A stretch of DNA of 64,000 bases from Bacillota bacterium (GCA_023433945.1 JAEYTP010000091.1:62001-126000); one strand, 5' to 3'. Counted from the first letter of the stretch, positions 44,535-54,106 are shown. Numbers and translations are program-made. Notes: generated by a model not told the origin, from the sequence alone.

Positions 44535-44779
44535 CTTTTTATTTAGAAACATTTATTTACAAAACAGTATAAAAGGTATAAAATAAATATAAAACCAACA
44601 AAACAAACACAAAACAACATAAATGTGTATAATCACATACTTATAGAGTCACAAATACATACAACCATAAAAATATAGAATCACAAAACATATAGCCCAC
44701 AAATACAAATTAATATACATAGTGTTCTAATCTTAAGTTAGCAAAATCTTTAATTAATTACATAGAAAGAGGTAGCCAA
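44535..44779 (+). promoter_or_regulatory. control region of the fucose genes
   Basis: The A-rich region contains ATGTG-TATAAT-CACAT (44623-44638), a palindrome centred on a perfect -10 hexamer, and several degenerate CACAAAYAC words. The palindrome could be an operator for the DeoR-type regulator of this locus. This is an inference. Confidence 0.35.
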
Positions 44780-45463
44780 ATGAATATTGATAGTCAAATA
44801 AAGAATGAAGTCTGTGAGATTGGCAGAAGGATATATTCCAACGGTTTTGTTGCTGCAAACGATGGCAATATTACTGTCAAGGTTGCAGATGATGAGATTT
44901 GGGCAACACCCACCGGGGTAAGTAAGGGTTACATGACTCCCGACATGCTAATAAAGGTAAATTCTGAAGGAGCTATATTAGAAGGAACATGGAAGCCATC
45001 GTCCGAACTAAGGATGCATTTGCGTGTTTACAAGGAGAGACCTGACGTAAGAGCAGTGGTACATGCGCATCCACCAACGGCCACGGGGTTTGCCATAGCC
45101 GGTATACCACTCGATAAGTACACTATGCCTGAGGCAATACTGTCACTTGGAAATGTTCCGCTTACTCCATATGGAACACCATCAACAGATGAGATTCCAG
45201 ATGCAGTCAGCAAATACTTGCAGAATCATGATGCGTTCTTACTTGCAAATCATGGGGCACTTACAGTTGGTTGTGACCTTATGACAGCATATTTCAAGAT
45301 GGAAACAATGGAGTTTTATGCCAAGATTAGTCTAGTTGCTAGATTGCTTGGTGGTGAGAAGGAGCTCAACAATCAGCAGGTCGAGAAGCTTATGGATATT
45401 AGACAAAACTACAACTTAACAGGAAGACATCCCGGGTATACACGTAAATCAGCTGACCTATGA
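44780..45463 (+). CDS. fucA: L-fuculose-1-phosphate aldolase
   Basis: A 227-residue class II aldolase. It has the ANDGNITVK start region, ATPTGVSKGYM phosphate site, SSELRMHLRVY, zinc histidines in VVHAHPPTATGFA (about residues 94-96) and the third in LLANHGALTVG. It splits L-fuculose-1-phosphate into dihydroxyacetone phosphate and L-lactaldehyde. It is the first gene of a fucose locus with a regulator, isomerase and kinase behind it. The last bases, including the stop, form the first unit of a 21-bp tandem repeat. Confidence 0.92.
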   Translation: MNIDSQIKNEVCEIGRRIYSNGFVAANDGNITVKVADDEIWATPTGVSKGYMTPDMLIKVNSEGAILEGTWKPSSELRMHLRVYKERPDVRAVVHAHPPTATGFAIAGIPLDKYTMPEAILSLGNVPLTPYGTPSTDEIPDAVSKYLQNHDAFLLANHGALTVGCDLMTAYFKMETMEFYAKISLVARLLGGEKELNNQQVEKLMDIRQNYNLTGRHPGYTRKSADL

Positions 45464-45589
45464 TATAAACTGGCTGAACTGTGATATAAATTGGTTGAAC
45501 TATGATATAAATTAGCTGAACTATGATGTAAGTCAACTGACCTATAATGTAAATCAGCCGAACTATGATGTAAGTCTGCTGACTAATAC
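45452..45589. repeat. 21-bp tandem repeat, six copies plus part, at the tail of fucA
   Basis: Units start with GCTGAACTATGATATAAAT and run 21 bases each (45452, 45473, 45494, 45515, 45536, 45557), then a partial unit. The first includes the last codons GCT GAC CTA and the stop TGA of fucA. Because 21 is a multiple of three, each unit repeats the stop in frame. Confidence 0.93.
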
Positions 45590-45629
45590 TAGGCTATCTT
45601 TCTGAAATCAAAAAACGTTGGAGGGAATA

Positions 45630-46400
45630 ATGCTTGCTATTGAAAGAAGAAAGAAGATAACTCAAATTATTAATGAAAATAAAAGCATATTGGTTACAGA
45701 GCTAAGCAAGCTCTTTGAAGTGACTGAGGAAACTATTCGTAGAGACCTTGAAAAGCTTGAGAAACAAGGGATACTTGTAAGGACTTATGGGGGAGCAACC
45801 TTGGTTGAAGAAATAGCAGGTGAAGTTCCTGCCGAGCAGCGACAAGTCATTAACTCAGAGGGCAAGGACATAATAGCCTTGGAGGCCTCAAAGCTGATAA
45901 AGGACGGGGAAACAATATTTCTGGATGCAAGTACTACTGCATACTTCATGGCCAAGTATATTAAAAGTCTTAAAAATATCACTGTTATCACCAATTCAAA
46001 CAAAGTGGTAATTGAGCTAATGGATTGTGAGAATGTCAAGGTTGTATCTACAGGGGGGACGTTTACAAAAAACAACATGTCTTTTGTAGGGCGAGTGGCA
46101 GAAAATACAATCAAAAACAACTACTTTGCATCTAAGGCATTCATTTCCTGTCAGGGAGTGACTCTCAAAAGGGGATTCACTGACCAGAACGAGCACGAGA
46201 CAGAAATAAAAAAGGCGATGATTAAGTGCTCTGACTATGTAATAGTATTATGCGATCATAGTAAGCTTGGAAAGCTAAGCTGTTGCAAAGTGGCTGAACT
46301 CAGCGAAGCGGACTGCTTTATTACCGATGAAAAGCTTGATGATGAATGGAATGAGGCATTTATGCAGCAGGATATAGAGGTTATAGTAGCAGTGAAGTAG
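45630..46400 (+). CDS. DeoR-family sugar regulator of the fucose locus
   Basis: A 256-residue regulator. The N-terminal DeoR helix-turn-helix reads ERRKKITQIINENKSILVTE, LSKLFEVTEETIRRDLEKLE and is followed by the sugar-phosphate binding domain (LDASTTAYFMAKYI, VITNSNKVVIELM, VSTGGTF). I chose the ATG at 45630, as the TTG-start extension would contain the GGAGGG ribosome site. It lies between fucA and fucI and most likely represses them until fuculose phosphate appears. Confidence 0.9.
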   Translation: MLAIERRKKITQIINENKSILVTELSKLFEVTEETIRRDLEKLEKQGILVRTYGGATLVEEIAGEVPAEQRQVINSEGKDIIALEASKLIKDGETIFLDASTTAYFMAKYIKSLKNITVITNSNKVVIELMDCENVKVVSTGGTFTKNNMSFVGRVAENTIKNNYFASKAFISCQGVTLKRGFTDQNEHETEIKKAMIKCSDYVIVLCDHSKLGKLSCCKVAELSEADCFITDEKLDDEWNEAFMQQDIEVIVAVK

Positions 46401-46490
46401 CAAGGTCAGAGATAAAGGGTATTACAATGAAACACTTATATTTGTGTAAAGTGAGTTATGAAAAAGCAGTAAGTATGAGGGGGTAAAGAT

Positions 46491-48257
46491 ATGTGCGCAT
46501 ATCCGAAGGTGGGAATCAGGCCAACGATTGATGGCAGAAGAGGTGGAGTTAGAGAATCCTTAGAAGAACAGACCATGAATATGGCAAAGACAGCAGCAAA
46601 GCTTATTTCAGAAAATCTTAAGTATTCAGATGGTACAGCTGTTGAATGTATTATAGCGGACAGCTGTATAGGTGGGGTTGCCGAGGCGGCAAAGTGCGCC
46701 GAAAAATTTGCTAGAGAAGGGGTTGGCGTTTCACTTACAGTAACACCATGCTGGTGCTATGGGTCAGAGACTATGGATATGGACCCGTATATTCCAAAGG
46801 CAGTGTGGGGTTTCAATGGTACAGAAAGACCTGGAGCTGTATATTTGGCGGCTGTTTTGGCAGGACATAATCAAAAGGGTTTGCCCGCTTTCGGAATATA
46901 TGGAAGAGATGTTCAAGATTCAGGAGATACAACAGTTCCAAAGGATGTTGAGGAAAAAATACTACTATTTGTAAAGGCTGCAATTGCTGCGGCTACCATG
47001 AAGGGGAAATCATATCTTTCAATGGGTTCTGTTTCTATGGGAATTGCTGGTTCAATAGTGAATGACCAGTTTTTCCAGGATTACTTGGGTATGAGAAATG
47101 AATATATTGATATGTCCGAGTTTACAAGAAGAATTGATGAAGAGATATATGACAAAGAAGAATTCAATAAGGCACTTGCATGGGTTAAGCAAAACTGCAA
47201 GGAAGGGCCCGACCTGAATCCAGTAGAAGTTCAGCAGAATAGAGAGACAAAGGATAAGAACTGGGAAACAGTGGTCAAGATGGCTATAATAGCTAGAGAC
47301 CTAATGATAGGAAATCTTAAGCTAAAGGAATTGGGCTTTGGAGAAGAGGCGTTCGGACATAATGCTATAGCAGCTGGCTTCCAAGGACAGAGGCAATGGA
47401 CAGATCATTTTCCAAATGGAGATTTTATGGAGGCAATACTAAATTCCTCCTTTGACTGGAATGGGCTTAGAGAGGCATTTGTTGTAGCGACCGAAAACGA
47501 TAGCTTAAACGGTGCTGCCATGCTGTTTGGCAAGCTTTTGACAAATACGGCACAGGTTTTTGCAGATGTGAGAACCTATTGGAGTCCTGAAGCAGTGAAG
47601 AGGGTTACTGGCAAAGAGCTAAGCGGAAGAGCTGCCAACGGTCTCATTCACCTTATAAATTCAGGCTCGGCTGCACTTGATGGAACAGGACAGCAGATTA
47701 AAAATGGACAGCCTGCAATGAAGCCGTTTTGGGAGATTACCGAGGAGGAAGCAAACAAGTGCTTAGAGGCAACAACCTGGTACCCTGCTAATGTTGGATA
47801 TTTCAGAGGTGGCGGGTACTCTTCCAACTTTACTACAAAAGATGGAATGCCAATAACAATGTCGAGAATTAACATAATTAAGGGCTTGGGGCCTGTACTG
47901 CAAATAGCAGAAGGCTACACTGTAGAGTTGCCGGAGGATATACATGATATTCTCAACAAGAGAACTGATTTTACCTGGCCAACAACATGGTTTGCACCAA
48001 ATATCACAGGTAAGGGTGCCTTCAAGGACGTTTACTCTGTAATGGCAAATTGGGGAGCAAACCACGGCGCCTTCAGTTATGGGCATATTGGAGCAGAGCT
48101 TATCACTCTGGCATCTATTCTTCGTATTCCTGTTTGTATGCACAATGTAAGTGAGGGAAAAATCTTCAGGCCAAGTGCATGGAGTGCTTTTGGCATGGAT
48201 ACAGAAGGCGCAGACTACAGGGCATGTGCCAACTACGGACCATTATACGGAAAATAG
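46491..48257 (+). CDS. fucI: L-fucose isomerase
   Basis: A 588-residue ketol isomerase of the FucI family: YPKVGIRPTIDGRRGGVRES at the start, TPCWCYGSETMDMDPYIPKA, GNIA/GFQGQRQWTDHFPNGDF with the active-site region, and a C-terminal HNVSEGKIFRPSAW. It turns L-fucose into L-fuculose. GGGGG precedes the ATG. Length matches the family. Kinase and aldolase genes are close, so the pathway from fucose to triose phosphate is complete in this locus. Confidence 0.94.
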   Translation: MCAYPKVGIRPTIDGRRGGVRESLEEQTMNMAKTAAKLISENLKYSDGTAVECIIADSCIGGVAEAAKCAEKFAREGVGVSLTVTPCWCYGSETMDMDPYIPKAVWGFNGTERPGAVYLAAVLAGHNQKGLPAFGIYGRDVQDSGDTTVPKDVEEKILLFVKAAIAAATMKGKSYLSMGSVSMGIAGSIVNDQFFQDYLGMRNEYIDMSEFTRRIDEEIYDKEEFNKALAWVKQNCKEGPDLNPVEVQQNRETKDKNWETVVKMAIIARDLMIGNLKLKELGFGEEAFGHNAIAAGFQGQRQWTDHFPNGDFMEAILNSSFDWNGLREAFVVATENDSLNGAAMLFGKLLTNTAQVFADVRTYWSPEAVKRVTGKELSGRAANGLIHLINSGSAALDGTGQQIKNGQPAMKPFWEITEEEANKCLEATTWYPANVGYFRGGGYSSNFTTKDGMPITMSRINIIKGLGPVLQIAEGYTVELPEDIHDILNKRTDFTWPTTWFAPNITGKGAFKDVYSVMANWGANHGAFSYGHIGAELITLASILRIPVCMHNVSEGKIFRPSAWSAFGMDTEGADYRACANYGPLYGK

Positions 48258-48342
48258 CAATAATAACCGTGCAAATAAAAAATTGATGAGGCAATATAAT
48301 TTACCTGGCGTATCTCATTTTCTCTCATCCAGCGAGCAAGAA

Positions 48343-48459
48343 ATATTGTGAGTTATGGTTAGTCTTAAGAATATTGTGTGTTATGGTTAATCTTAAGAAA
48401 CATTGTGAGTTATGGTTAATCTTAAGAAACATTGTGAGTTATGTTTAGTCTCAGGAAAG
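48343..48459. repeat. 29-bp tandem repeat, four copies, between fucI and the kinase
   Basis: Units begin ATTGTGAGTTATGGTTAATC and repeat at 48345, 48373, 48402 and 48431 (spacing 28, 29, 29). The last unit runs into the region just before the kinase start at 48474. Confidence 0.9.
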
Positions 48460-48473
48460 GTGCAGTGGAATTA

Positions 48474-49949
48474 ATGAGCAAAAACAAGAGAATATTGGCA
48501 TTTGATTTTGGTGCATCTAGTGGCAGAGCAATAATTGGTACATACGATGGAGAAACTATAAAGCTTGACGAGATACATAGGTTTTCAAACGACCCTGTAA
48601 GCTTCAATGGAACACTTTATTGGGACGTGTTGAGGCTCTTTCATGAGATTAAGCAAGGTATACTTAAGGCCAAAATCCTAGGCAGCATTGATAGTATAGC
48701 AATGGACACCTGGGGTGTTGATTTTGGCTTGTTGGATGAGGATGGCAATCTCTTGGAGAATCCTGTTCACTACCGGGATACAAGAACATCAGGGATGATT
48801 GATGCCTGTAATAATCTTATTTCGAAACAGACCATGTATGAATTAACAGGACTACAGTTTATGGAGCTAAATACGGTATTCCAGCTGCTGTACCTCGTCA
48901 GAAATAAGCCCAAATTACTAGATAGGGCAAAGACGCTGTTACTAATGCCAGACCTATTTAACTATATGTTAACAGGAGTAAAAAGCACAGAGTTATCTAT
49001 TGCTTCTTCGACCCAGCTGCTAGATGCTAAAGGTAAGCAATGGTCTTGTGATATTTTAGAGAGATTATCAATACCTAAAAGGTTATTCACTGAAATAGTC
49101 AAGAGTGGTACGTCAGTAGGGCAGTTGTCCGATGATATATGTAGTGAGCTAGGGGTGCAAAAGGTAAATGTAATTTCCGTTTGTTCTCACGATACTCAGA
49201 GTGCAATAGCAGCAATACCCGCACAGGAGAAGGACTTTGTGTTTATCAGTTGTGGAACATGGTCTATATTAGGCACCGAGTTGGATTCTCCTATTATTAA
49301 TGAGACCTCACAAGAGTATAATATGACTAATGAGAGCGGATACAATAATACCACAACATTCATGAAAAATATAATTGGGCTTTGGCTAATTCAAGAAAGC
49401 AGGAGACAGTGGAATAGAGAAGGAAAAGACTATAGCTTTTCACAATTGGAGCAAATGGCTCTCGAAGCAGAGCCATTTACCTGCTTTATTGATCCTGACT
49501 CCCCTGAATTTGGTGCTCCCGGAAATATTCCACAGAGGATACAGCAGTACTGTCAGAGAACGGGCCAAAGGGTTCCGGGAACAGTAGGTGAGATAGTTAG
49601 ATGTATAAATGAAAGTCTAGCTATGAAATATCGTTATACTTTTGAACAGCTCAAACAATGCACCAATAGGAATTATTCCACAATGCATATGGTAGGCGGG
49701 GGATCACAGAGTATGCTTCTATGTCAGATGACAGCGAATGCATGTGCCCTTAAGGTAATAGCTGGTCCCGTTGAGGCAACAGTGCTTGGAAACATAGCAG
49801 TTCAGCTTGTTTCTCAAGGCGAAATAGAAAGCCTTACAAAAGCAAGGCAAATCGTGGCTAGCTCTGAGAAAGTGATTGAATATAAGCCTCAAGATATAGC
49901 TGTCTGGGATAAGCAGTATGAAGTTTTCAGCGAATTGTTAAAGTATTAG
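48474..49949 (+). CDS. RhaB-type FGGY kinase, probable L-fuculokinase
   Basis: A 491-residue FGGY carbohydrate kinase that by sequence resembles rhamnulokinase (FDFGASSGRAIIGTYDGE, AMDTWGVDFGLLDEDG, HYRDTRTSGM, VGGGSQSMLLCQM). In a locus with fucI and fucA its job is probably phosphorylation of L-fuculose, a close epimer of L-rhamnulose. I chose the ATG at 48474, eleven codons after the first frame ATG, which lies inside the repeat array. AAAGGTG lies before it. Confidence 0.85.
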   Translation: MSKNKRILAFDFGASSGRAIIGTYDGETIKLDEIHRFSNDPVSFNGTLYWDVLRLFHEIKQGILKAKILGSIDSIAMDTWGVDFGLLDEDGNLLENPVHYRDTRTSGMIDACNNLISKQTMYELTGLQFMELNTVFQLLYLVRNKPKLLDRAKTLLLMPDLFNYMLTGVKSTELSIASSTQLLDAKGKQWSCDILERLSIPKRLFTEIVKSGTSVGQLSDDICSELGVQKVNVISVCSHDTQSAIAAIPAQEKDFVFISCGTWSILGTELDSPIINETSQEYNMTNESGYNNTTTFMKNIIGLWLIQESRRQWNREGKDYSFSQLEQMALEAEPFTCFIDPDSPEFGAPGNIPQRIQQYCQRTGQRVPGTVGEIVRCINESLAMKYRYTFEQLKQCTNRNYSTMHMVGGGSQSMLLCQMTANACALKVIAGPVEATVLGNIAVQLVSQGEIESLTKARQIVASSEKVIEYKPQDIAVWDKQYEVFSELLKY

Positions 49950-50061
49950 TGCTTAAAGTTTCCAAAATAGTAACCTTTGCTACTTCAAAAACAATGAAAA
50001 ATTCAAAAAAATAAAGAAATTTCAAGAATTAGTGAGATAAGTTAATTTATTTTCAAACAAA

Positions 50062-50115
50062 GGTCAAAGATGGTCAAAGTCAGAGATTGATTAATAAAGG
50101 AAAACATTGTATAAA
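50062..50115 (+). promoter_or_regulatory. CtsR operator and promoter of hsp20
   Basis: GGTCAAA-GAT-GGTCAAA (50062-50078) is a perfect match to the CtsR heptad direct repeat of Firmicutes stress genes. It lies directly before TTGATT (50087-50092), 17 bases, TATAAA (50110-50115). CtsR binding here would repress hsp20 until heat or protein stress. Confidence 0.85.
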
Positions 50116-50169
50116 TATAATTGTAAACAACATATTAATATAGATAATAACATTTAGGAGGTGTTGGTT

Positions 50170-50628
50170 ATGTCAGGTTTAATACCATGGAAAAATAGTG
50201 GAGTACAAAAGAGAAATGATAGTCTGTTAAACTTTTTTGATATGGACAGGGTTTTTGACAACTTCTTCAATGACTCAGTTTTTCCTTCACACTTCAACAA
50301 TAGCGGTCATATGAAAGTAGATATCAGTGAAAATGAGAAGGAATATATACTGGAGGCGGAACTGCCAGGTATCAAAAAGGATGAAATTAATCTAGAGGTT
50401 AATGATGACAGACTGACAATCGCCGTAAGCAGGGATGAAAAGACAGAAGAGAAGAAGGACAATTATCTTAGAAGAGAGAGAAGAACAAGCTCAATGATTA
50501 GATCATTCTCTCTAGAAAATGTAGCAAGTGATAAAATTACTGCAAAACATGAAAACGGCATTCTTACCCTTGTACTTCCAAAGAAGGAACAGGTTGTAGT
50601 TAAGGGAAGAAAAATTGACATAATGTAG
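50170..50628 (+). CDS. Hsp20 small heat-shock chaperone
   Basis: A 152-residue alpha-crystallin-type chaperone with the domain MKVDISENEKEYILEAELPG, NLEVNDDRLTIAVS and the closing ENGILTLVLPKKEQ with the IxL-like C-terminus. It holds unfolded proteins in oligomers. The ATG at 50170 follows AGGAGG. CtsR box and promoter are placed just upstream. A strong terminator follows. Confidence 0.93.
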   Translation: MSGLIPWKNSGVQKRNDSLLNFFDMDRVFDNFFNDSVFPSHFNNSGHMKVDISENEKEYILEAELPGIKKDEINLEVNDDRLTIAVSRDEKTEEKKDNYLRRERRTSSMIRSFSLENVASDKITAKHENGILTLVLPKKEQVVVKGRKIDIM

Positions 50629-50670
50629 TTATGCGCTTAAATCACCACAAATTACCCCTTTACCTAAGAT

Positions 50671-50706
50671 ACACAGGCCCCATCAAATTTGGTGGGGCCT
50701 GTGTAT
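50671..50706. terminator. bidirectional terminator between hsp20 and the GntR gene
   Basis: ACACAGGCCCCA and TGGGGCCTGTGT (with small loop) form a very stable stem, and T-rich sequence flanks it on the right. The minus-strand GntR gene ends just beyond. Confidence 0.85.
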
Positions 50707-51390
50707 TTACTTAAAATAGCTACTATACTTTTTAACAACCTGTCCTTGCTTGCTCAGTCCCGCAAAGATATGCGTTTTCAGGTCAACTGCCAGCTTGAGC
50801 TTATCCTTTTGAGAAATACAATCAATAATAGACGCATGCTGCTCGTATATTGCAGAGAACATATCGGGTTCTTCCATTGATAAAATTCTATACCTGTTGT
50901 AATGGAATTTTGTCGTACTTAAAAGTCTCCATATTTGTTTGTGATCTGAAAGGTCAAATAATGCCTTGTGAAACTCATTGTCCAGATCAAGGAATTCGCT
51001 TATGCTTCCTCCGTTATCAACAATATCTTTTTGGAGGCGAAGATTTCTTTGGATATCCTTTGGAATTTCTCCTTTTAATGAATCACATAGTTCTGATAAT
51101 ATTTGCTTCTCAAGTACATATCTCATATACACTGAGTCATTGACAAAATCCATATCTATCAAGGAGATATAAGTACCCTTTTGCGGGAAAATATCAAGTA
51201 GCCCCTCGTGCAAAAGTCTGATAAATACCTCTCTGACGGGAGTTCTACTAACTTGGAGCTCTTGTGATATTTCAGTTTCACTCACAAGCTGGCCCGGTTT
51301 ATATGACATATCCAAAATCTTGCTTTTTATATCCTGATAAATACTTTCCTTTAATGATAATCTAGAGCTTGCGGTACCGCTCATATACAT
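50707..51390 (-). CDS. GntR/FadR-family regulator (FCD type)
   Basis: A 227-residue protein. The N-terminal winged helix (IYQDIKSKILDMSYKPGQLV, SETEISQELQVSRTPVREVF) is followed by an all-helical FCD effector domain with DNEFHKALF and YEQHASIID. These regulators usually repress sugar-acid genes. The next genes on the same strand, a KDG kinase and KDPG aldolase, are the likely targets. Confidence 0.88.
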   Translation of the reverse strand: MYMSGTASSRLSLKESIYQDIKSKILDMSYKPGQLVSETEISQELQVSRTPVREVFIRLLHEGLLDIFPQKGTYISLIDMDFVNDSVYMRYVLEKQILSELCDSLKGEIPKDIQRNLRLQKDIVDNGGSISEFLDLDNEFHKALFDLSDHKQIWRLLSTTKFHYNRYRILSMEEPDMFSAIYEQHASIIDCISQKDKLKLAVDLKTHIFAGLSKQGQVVKKYSSYFK

Positions 51391-51534
51391 ACCCCTTTTT
51401 TGAACAAATAGTTTAGCAAAGCGTAGAAATATTTATTGTATTGACAATATATATTAGCCATGACGGCAACTATGACTTAAATGACAATTATTCCAGTATA
51501 TAAACAGGGAGTGCTTTATCTTAAATAGAGTCAC

Positions 51535-51611
51535 TATCTGACAACCCTTGCACCTTGTCTCTTATTTATACCTTTATCTGACAACCCTTGCACCTTGCCC
51601 CTTAATTATGC
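51535..51611. repeat. 40-bp direct repeat at the tail of the KDG kinase gene
   Basis: The string TATCTGACAACCCTTGCACC (and three more bases) occurs at 51535 and 51575 with no mismatch, 40 bases apart, with weaker identity beyond. The second copy encodes the end of the kinase (minus strand) including its stop, so the gene's 3' end has been duplicated downstream. Confidence 0.9.
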
Positions 51612-52674
51612 CCTCTACCTCCTTGAGACTTGCCATGGAGGTGTCCCCTGGAGTAGTCATAGCAAGTGCACCATGGGCAACACCATAGTTAACTGCTTTT
51701 TGGGCATCTCCCGTTGAAAGCAAACCATAAATTAAGCCGGATGCGAAGCTATCACCTCCTCCTACTCTATCATAAATTTCAAGATTAGGGAATTCCAAAG
51801 AAGGGTAGATATTGTTATCCGCCCAGCAGATAGCGCTCCAATCGTTTATAGTAGCTGTTTTCACCTTTCTGAGTGTAGTGGCAACTACCTTGAGGTTAGG
51901 ATATTCCTTTACTACTTTAGAAATCATTTTTTTGTAGCCGTCTATATCCAGTTCCTTCAGACTACTATCATTTCCTTCAACTTCAAAGCCAAGGCAGGCT
52001 GTAAAATCTTCTTCGTTTCCAATCATAACATCAATGTACTTTGCTATTTGCTTATTTACCTGCTGTGCTCTATCTTTTCCCCCATGATAATTCCATAATG
52101 AAGGTCTATAATTTAAATCATACGATACTAAAGTACCATACTTCTTTGCAGTCTTTACCGCCTCAATAACTACATCCGGAGTTGTGTCGGACAATGCGGC
52201 AAAGATACCGCCTGTGTGGAACCAACGTACTCCTAATTTACCAAAAATATATTCCCAATCAATATCACCGCTTTTGAGCTGTGAGACTGCTGTGTTTGCT
52301 CTATCAGAAATTCCAAGTGCTGCTCTGATACCAAAACCCCTCTCAGTAAAGTTAATTCCATTTCTAGCGGTCCTGCCTATACCGTCAAATGGCACCCATT
52401 TAATAAGAGAGGTGTCAATGCCACCTTGAAGCATGAAATCTTCGAGCAGTCTACCAACATCATTATCAACAAATGAAGTCACGGCAGCACATTTGAGTGA
52501 GAAACACTTTTTAAGTCCTCTTGCAACATTGTATTCACCGCCGCCCTCCCATGCAATGAATTGTCTGGAGTTCTTAATTCTTCCGTCTCCTGGGTCCAGC
52601 CTAAGCATTATTTCACCTAGTGAAATGCAGTCGTATGTACATTCTGATTTATCCTTTACTTTTAAATCGAGCAT
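51574..52674 (-). CDS. kdgK: 2-keto-3-deoxygluconate kinase (PfkB family)
   Basis: A 366-residue PfkB sugar kinase: N-terminal SLGEIMLRLDPGDGR, substrate region WEGGGEYNVARGLKK, FHTGGIFAALS and the ATP/catalytic loop DRVGGGDSFASGLIYGL. It phosphorylates 2-keto-3-deoxygluconate to KDPG. The AGGAGG site lies before the ATG at 52674. The aldolase gene just upstream completes the pathway from uronates. Its 3' end is duplicated downstream. Confidence 0.88.
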   Translation of the reverse strand: MLDLKVKDKSECTYDCISLGEIMLRLDPGDGRIKNSRQFIAWEGGGEYNVARGLKKCFSLKCAAVTSFVDNDVGRLLEDFMLQGGIDTSLIKWVPFDGIGRTARNGINFTERGFGIRAALGISDRANTAVSQLKSGDIDWEYIFGKLGVRWFHTGGIFAALSDTTPDVVIEAVKTAKKYGTLVSYDLNYRPSLWNYHGGKDRAQQVNKQIAKYIDVMIGNEEDFTACLGFEVEGNDSSLKELDIDGYKKMISKVVKEYPNLKVVATTLRKVKTATINDWSAICWADNNIYPSLEFPNLEIYDRVGGGDSFASGLIYGLLSTGDAQKAVNYGVAHGALAMTTPGDTSMASLKEVEGIIKGQGARVVR

Positions 52675-52846
52675 AATATTCCTCCTAGCTTTGTGATGGT
52701 TTTGAACACTTACCCATATTTGTCCTTATAGTGCTCTGATATACCTAGCTTATTTTTCGGAGAGCGCTCCGACGTATTTAGCTATTCTTTTAGCGCTCGT
52801 ATGTATTTAACATTTCTTTCTTGATAGAGCTTACACGTCTTTAGCA
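52675..52846. repeat. degenerate ~30-bp repeats after the KDPG aldolase gene
   Basis: Read on the minus strand, words like GAGCGCTAAAAGAATAGC, GCTAAATACGTCGGAGCGCT and AGCTAGGTATATCAGAGCAC recur about every 30 bases after the aldolase stop. Copies are too diverged for an exact unit length. Confidence 0.45.
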
Positions 52847-53503
52847 CTACTTTTCTAGTTGCAGTCTAGCTTCCTTAACCTTCTGCACAAATTGCTTTCC
52901 AATGGTGACGATTGATTCATAGTCACCGTTTTTAGCTCCAGCGGTAAGACTTCCACCGATACCAACTGCTACTGAGCCTGCTTTAATCCATTCACTTACA
53001 TTATCTAGAGTCACCCCACCAGTAGGCATAAGTACCGCTTTTGGAATAGGCCCTTTTATAGCCTTGATTATAGTTGGTCCAAAGAGTTCTCCAGGGAATA
53101 TCTTCACAATATCGGCACCCCGTTCCATACACTCAACAACCTCTTTAATTGTCATTGCTCCCGGCATACAAGCAACCTGGTATCTATTACAAAGCGTAAC
53201 TACGTCCGTATTGAGATATGGACTTACTATGTATTGGGCACCTGCCAATATTGCAATTCTGGCAGTTTCAGAATCCATTACCGTACCTGCCCCTACTATG
53301 ATTTTTCCGTTTTTGTGTTGGGATACTAGTTGCTTGATAACATCTGCTGCCCCATCCACCGTAAAGGTTATTTCAATAGCACAGATACCTGCAGCAATGC
53401 ACGCATCAGCAATTTTTATTGCCTGTTCACTGTTTTCAGCCCTCACTACTGCAACCACACCGCAATCCTTAATTCTTTTTAAAACCTCATTTTTATCCAT
53501 CAC
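52847..53503 (-). CDS. eda: KDPG/KHG aldolase
   Basis: A 218-residue class I aldolase with the catalytic glutamate in AIEITFTVDGA, the phosphate site GAGTVMD and Schiff-base lysine in ADIVKIFPGE, and LMPTGGVTLDN at the end. It splits 2-keto-3-deoxy-6-phosphogluconate to pyruvate and glyceraldehyde-3-phosphate. Together with the kinase after it, it forms the lower arm of pectin or uronic acid use. The two genes lie 172 bases apart on one strand. Confidence 0.92.
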   Translation of the reverse strand: MMDKNEVLKRIKDCGVVAVVRAENSEQAIKIADACIAAGICAIEITFTVDGAADVIKQLVSQHKNGKIIVGAGTVMDSETARIAILAGAQYIVSPYLNTDVVTLCNRYQVACMPGAMTIKEVVECMERGADIVKIFPGELFGPTIIKAIKGPIPKAVLMPTGGVTLDNVSEWIKAGSVAVGIGGSLTAGAKNGDYESIVTIGKQFVQKVKEARLQLEK

Positions 53504-53680
53504 TAATCCTCCGTAGCTATTAATATGTAAATTTATAACATATATATATTAATATATTAATATACTAATATACAAGTTACAACCTTTTATTGGATATGTT
53601 AAATTAGCCACACCAAATTATGGGCTAAAGACCTGAATTTTTGTGGTATAGTCAAGCTTATATTATTATATTTCGCAATA

Positions 53681-54106
53681 CTACTTACCAGCTGCTAGGG
53701 CATTGTCCCCCATCTGACGCAATCTTTCTGCTGTGTTAATATACGTATTGTATAGATTTACTGCGGCATCATAAGCTCCTTGCGCTGATATGGTTCCAGT
53801 TCCATTTTGTATAGCGTTGTCTAAATTTTCTTTACAAAATTGTATGCGTGATTCCTGTTCTTCAGCTTTTCTTAAATACTGATCCGCCATTGAATAGTAG
53901 TATGATGAGCTATTACCTCCGCCTGACTGAACGGGTAGCTGCTGGTTAGGAATCTGTTGTTGAGGAAGTGTCTGCTGCTGTTGAGGAAGTGTCTGCTGCT
54001 GATTTTGAGGAACATAGTTAGTGGTTTTGTCACTGGTTTCAGAGACATAGGTGTAAATTACTACTGCTGCAATTACCCCTATTATTAGTACGGTGGTCTT
54101 TTTCAT
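53681..54106 (-). CDS. membrane-anchored protein with Gln/Pro-rich repeats
   Basis: A 141-residue protein. One N-terminal membrane helix (KTTVLIIGVIAAVVIYTYV) is followed by a Q/P-rich tract in which QQQTLPQ recurs, and then a helical domain of about 70 residues (YYYSMADQYLRKAEEQESRI). The body likely faces outside the membrane. The repeat tract is a low-complexity linker. Function unknown. Confidence 0.75.
   Translation of the reverse strand: MKKTTVLIIGVIAAVVIYTYVSETSDKTTNYVPQNQQQTLPQQQQTLPQQQIPNQQLPVQSGGGNSSSYYYSMADQYLRKAEEQESRIQFCKENLDNAIQNGTGTISAQGAYDAAVNLYNTYINTAERLRQMGDNALAAGK

Noticed and set aside
47763..48143. 126-codon minus-strand frame inside fucI
   Set aside because: Shadow of an intact fucI with all family motifs on the plus strand.
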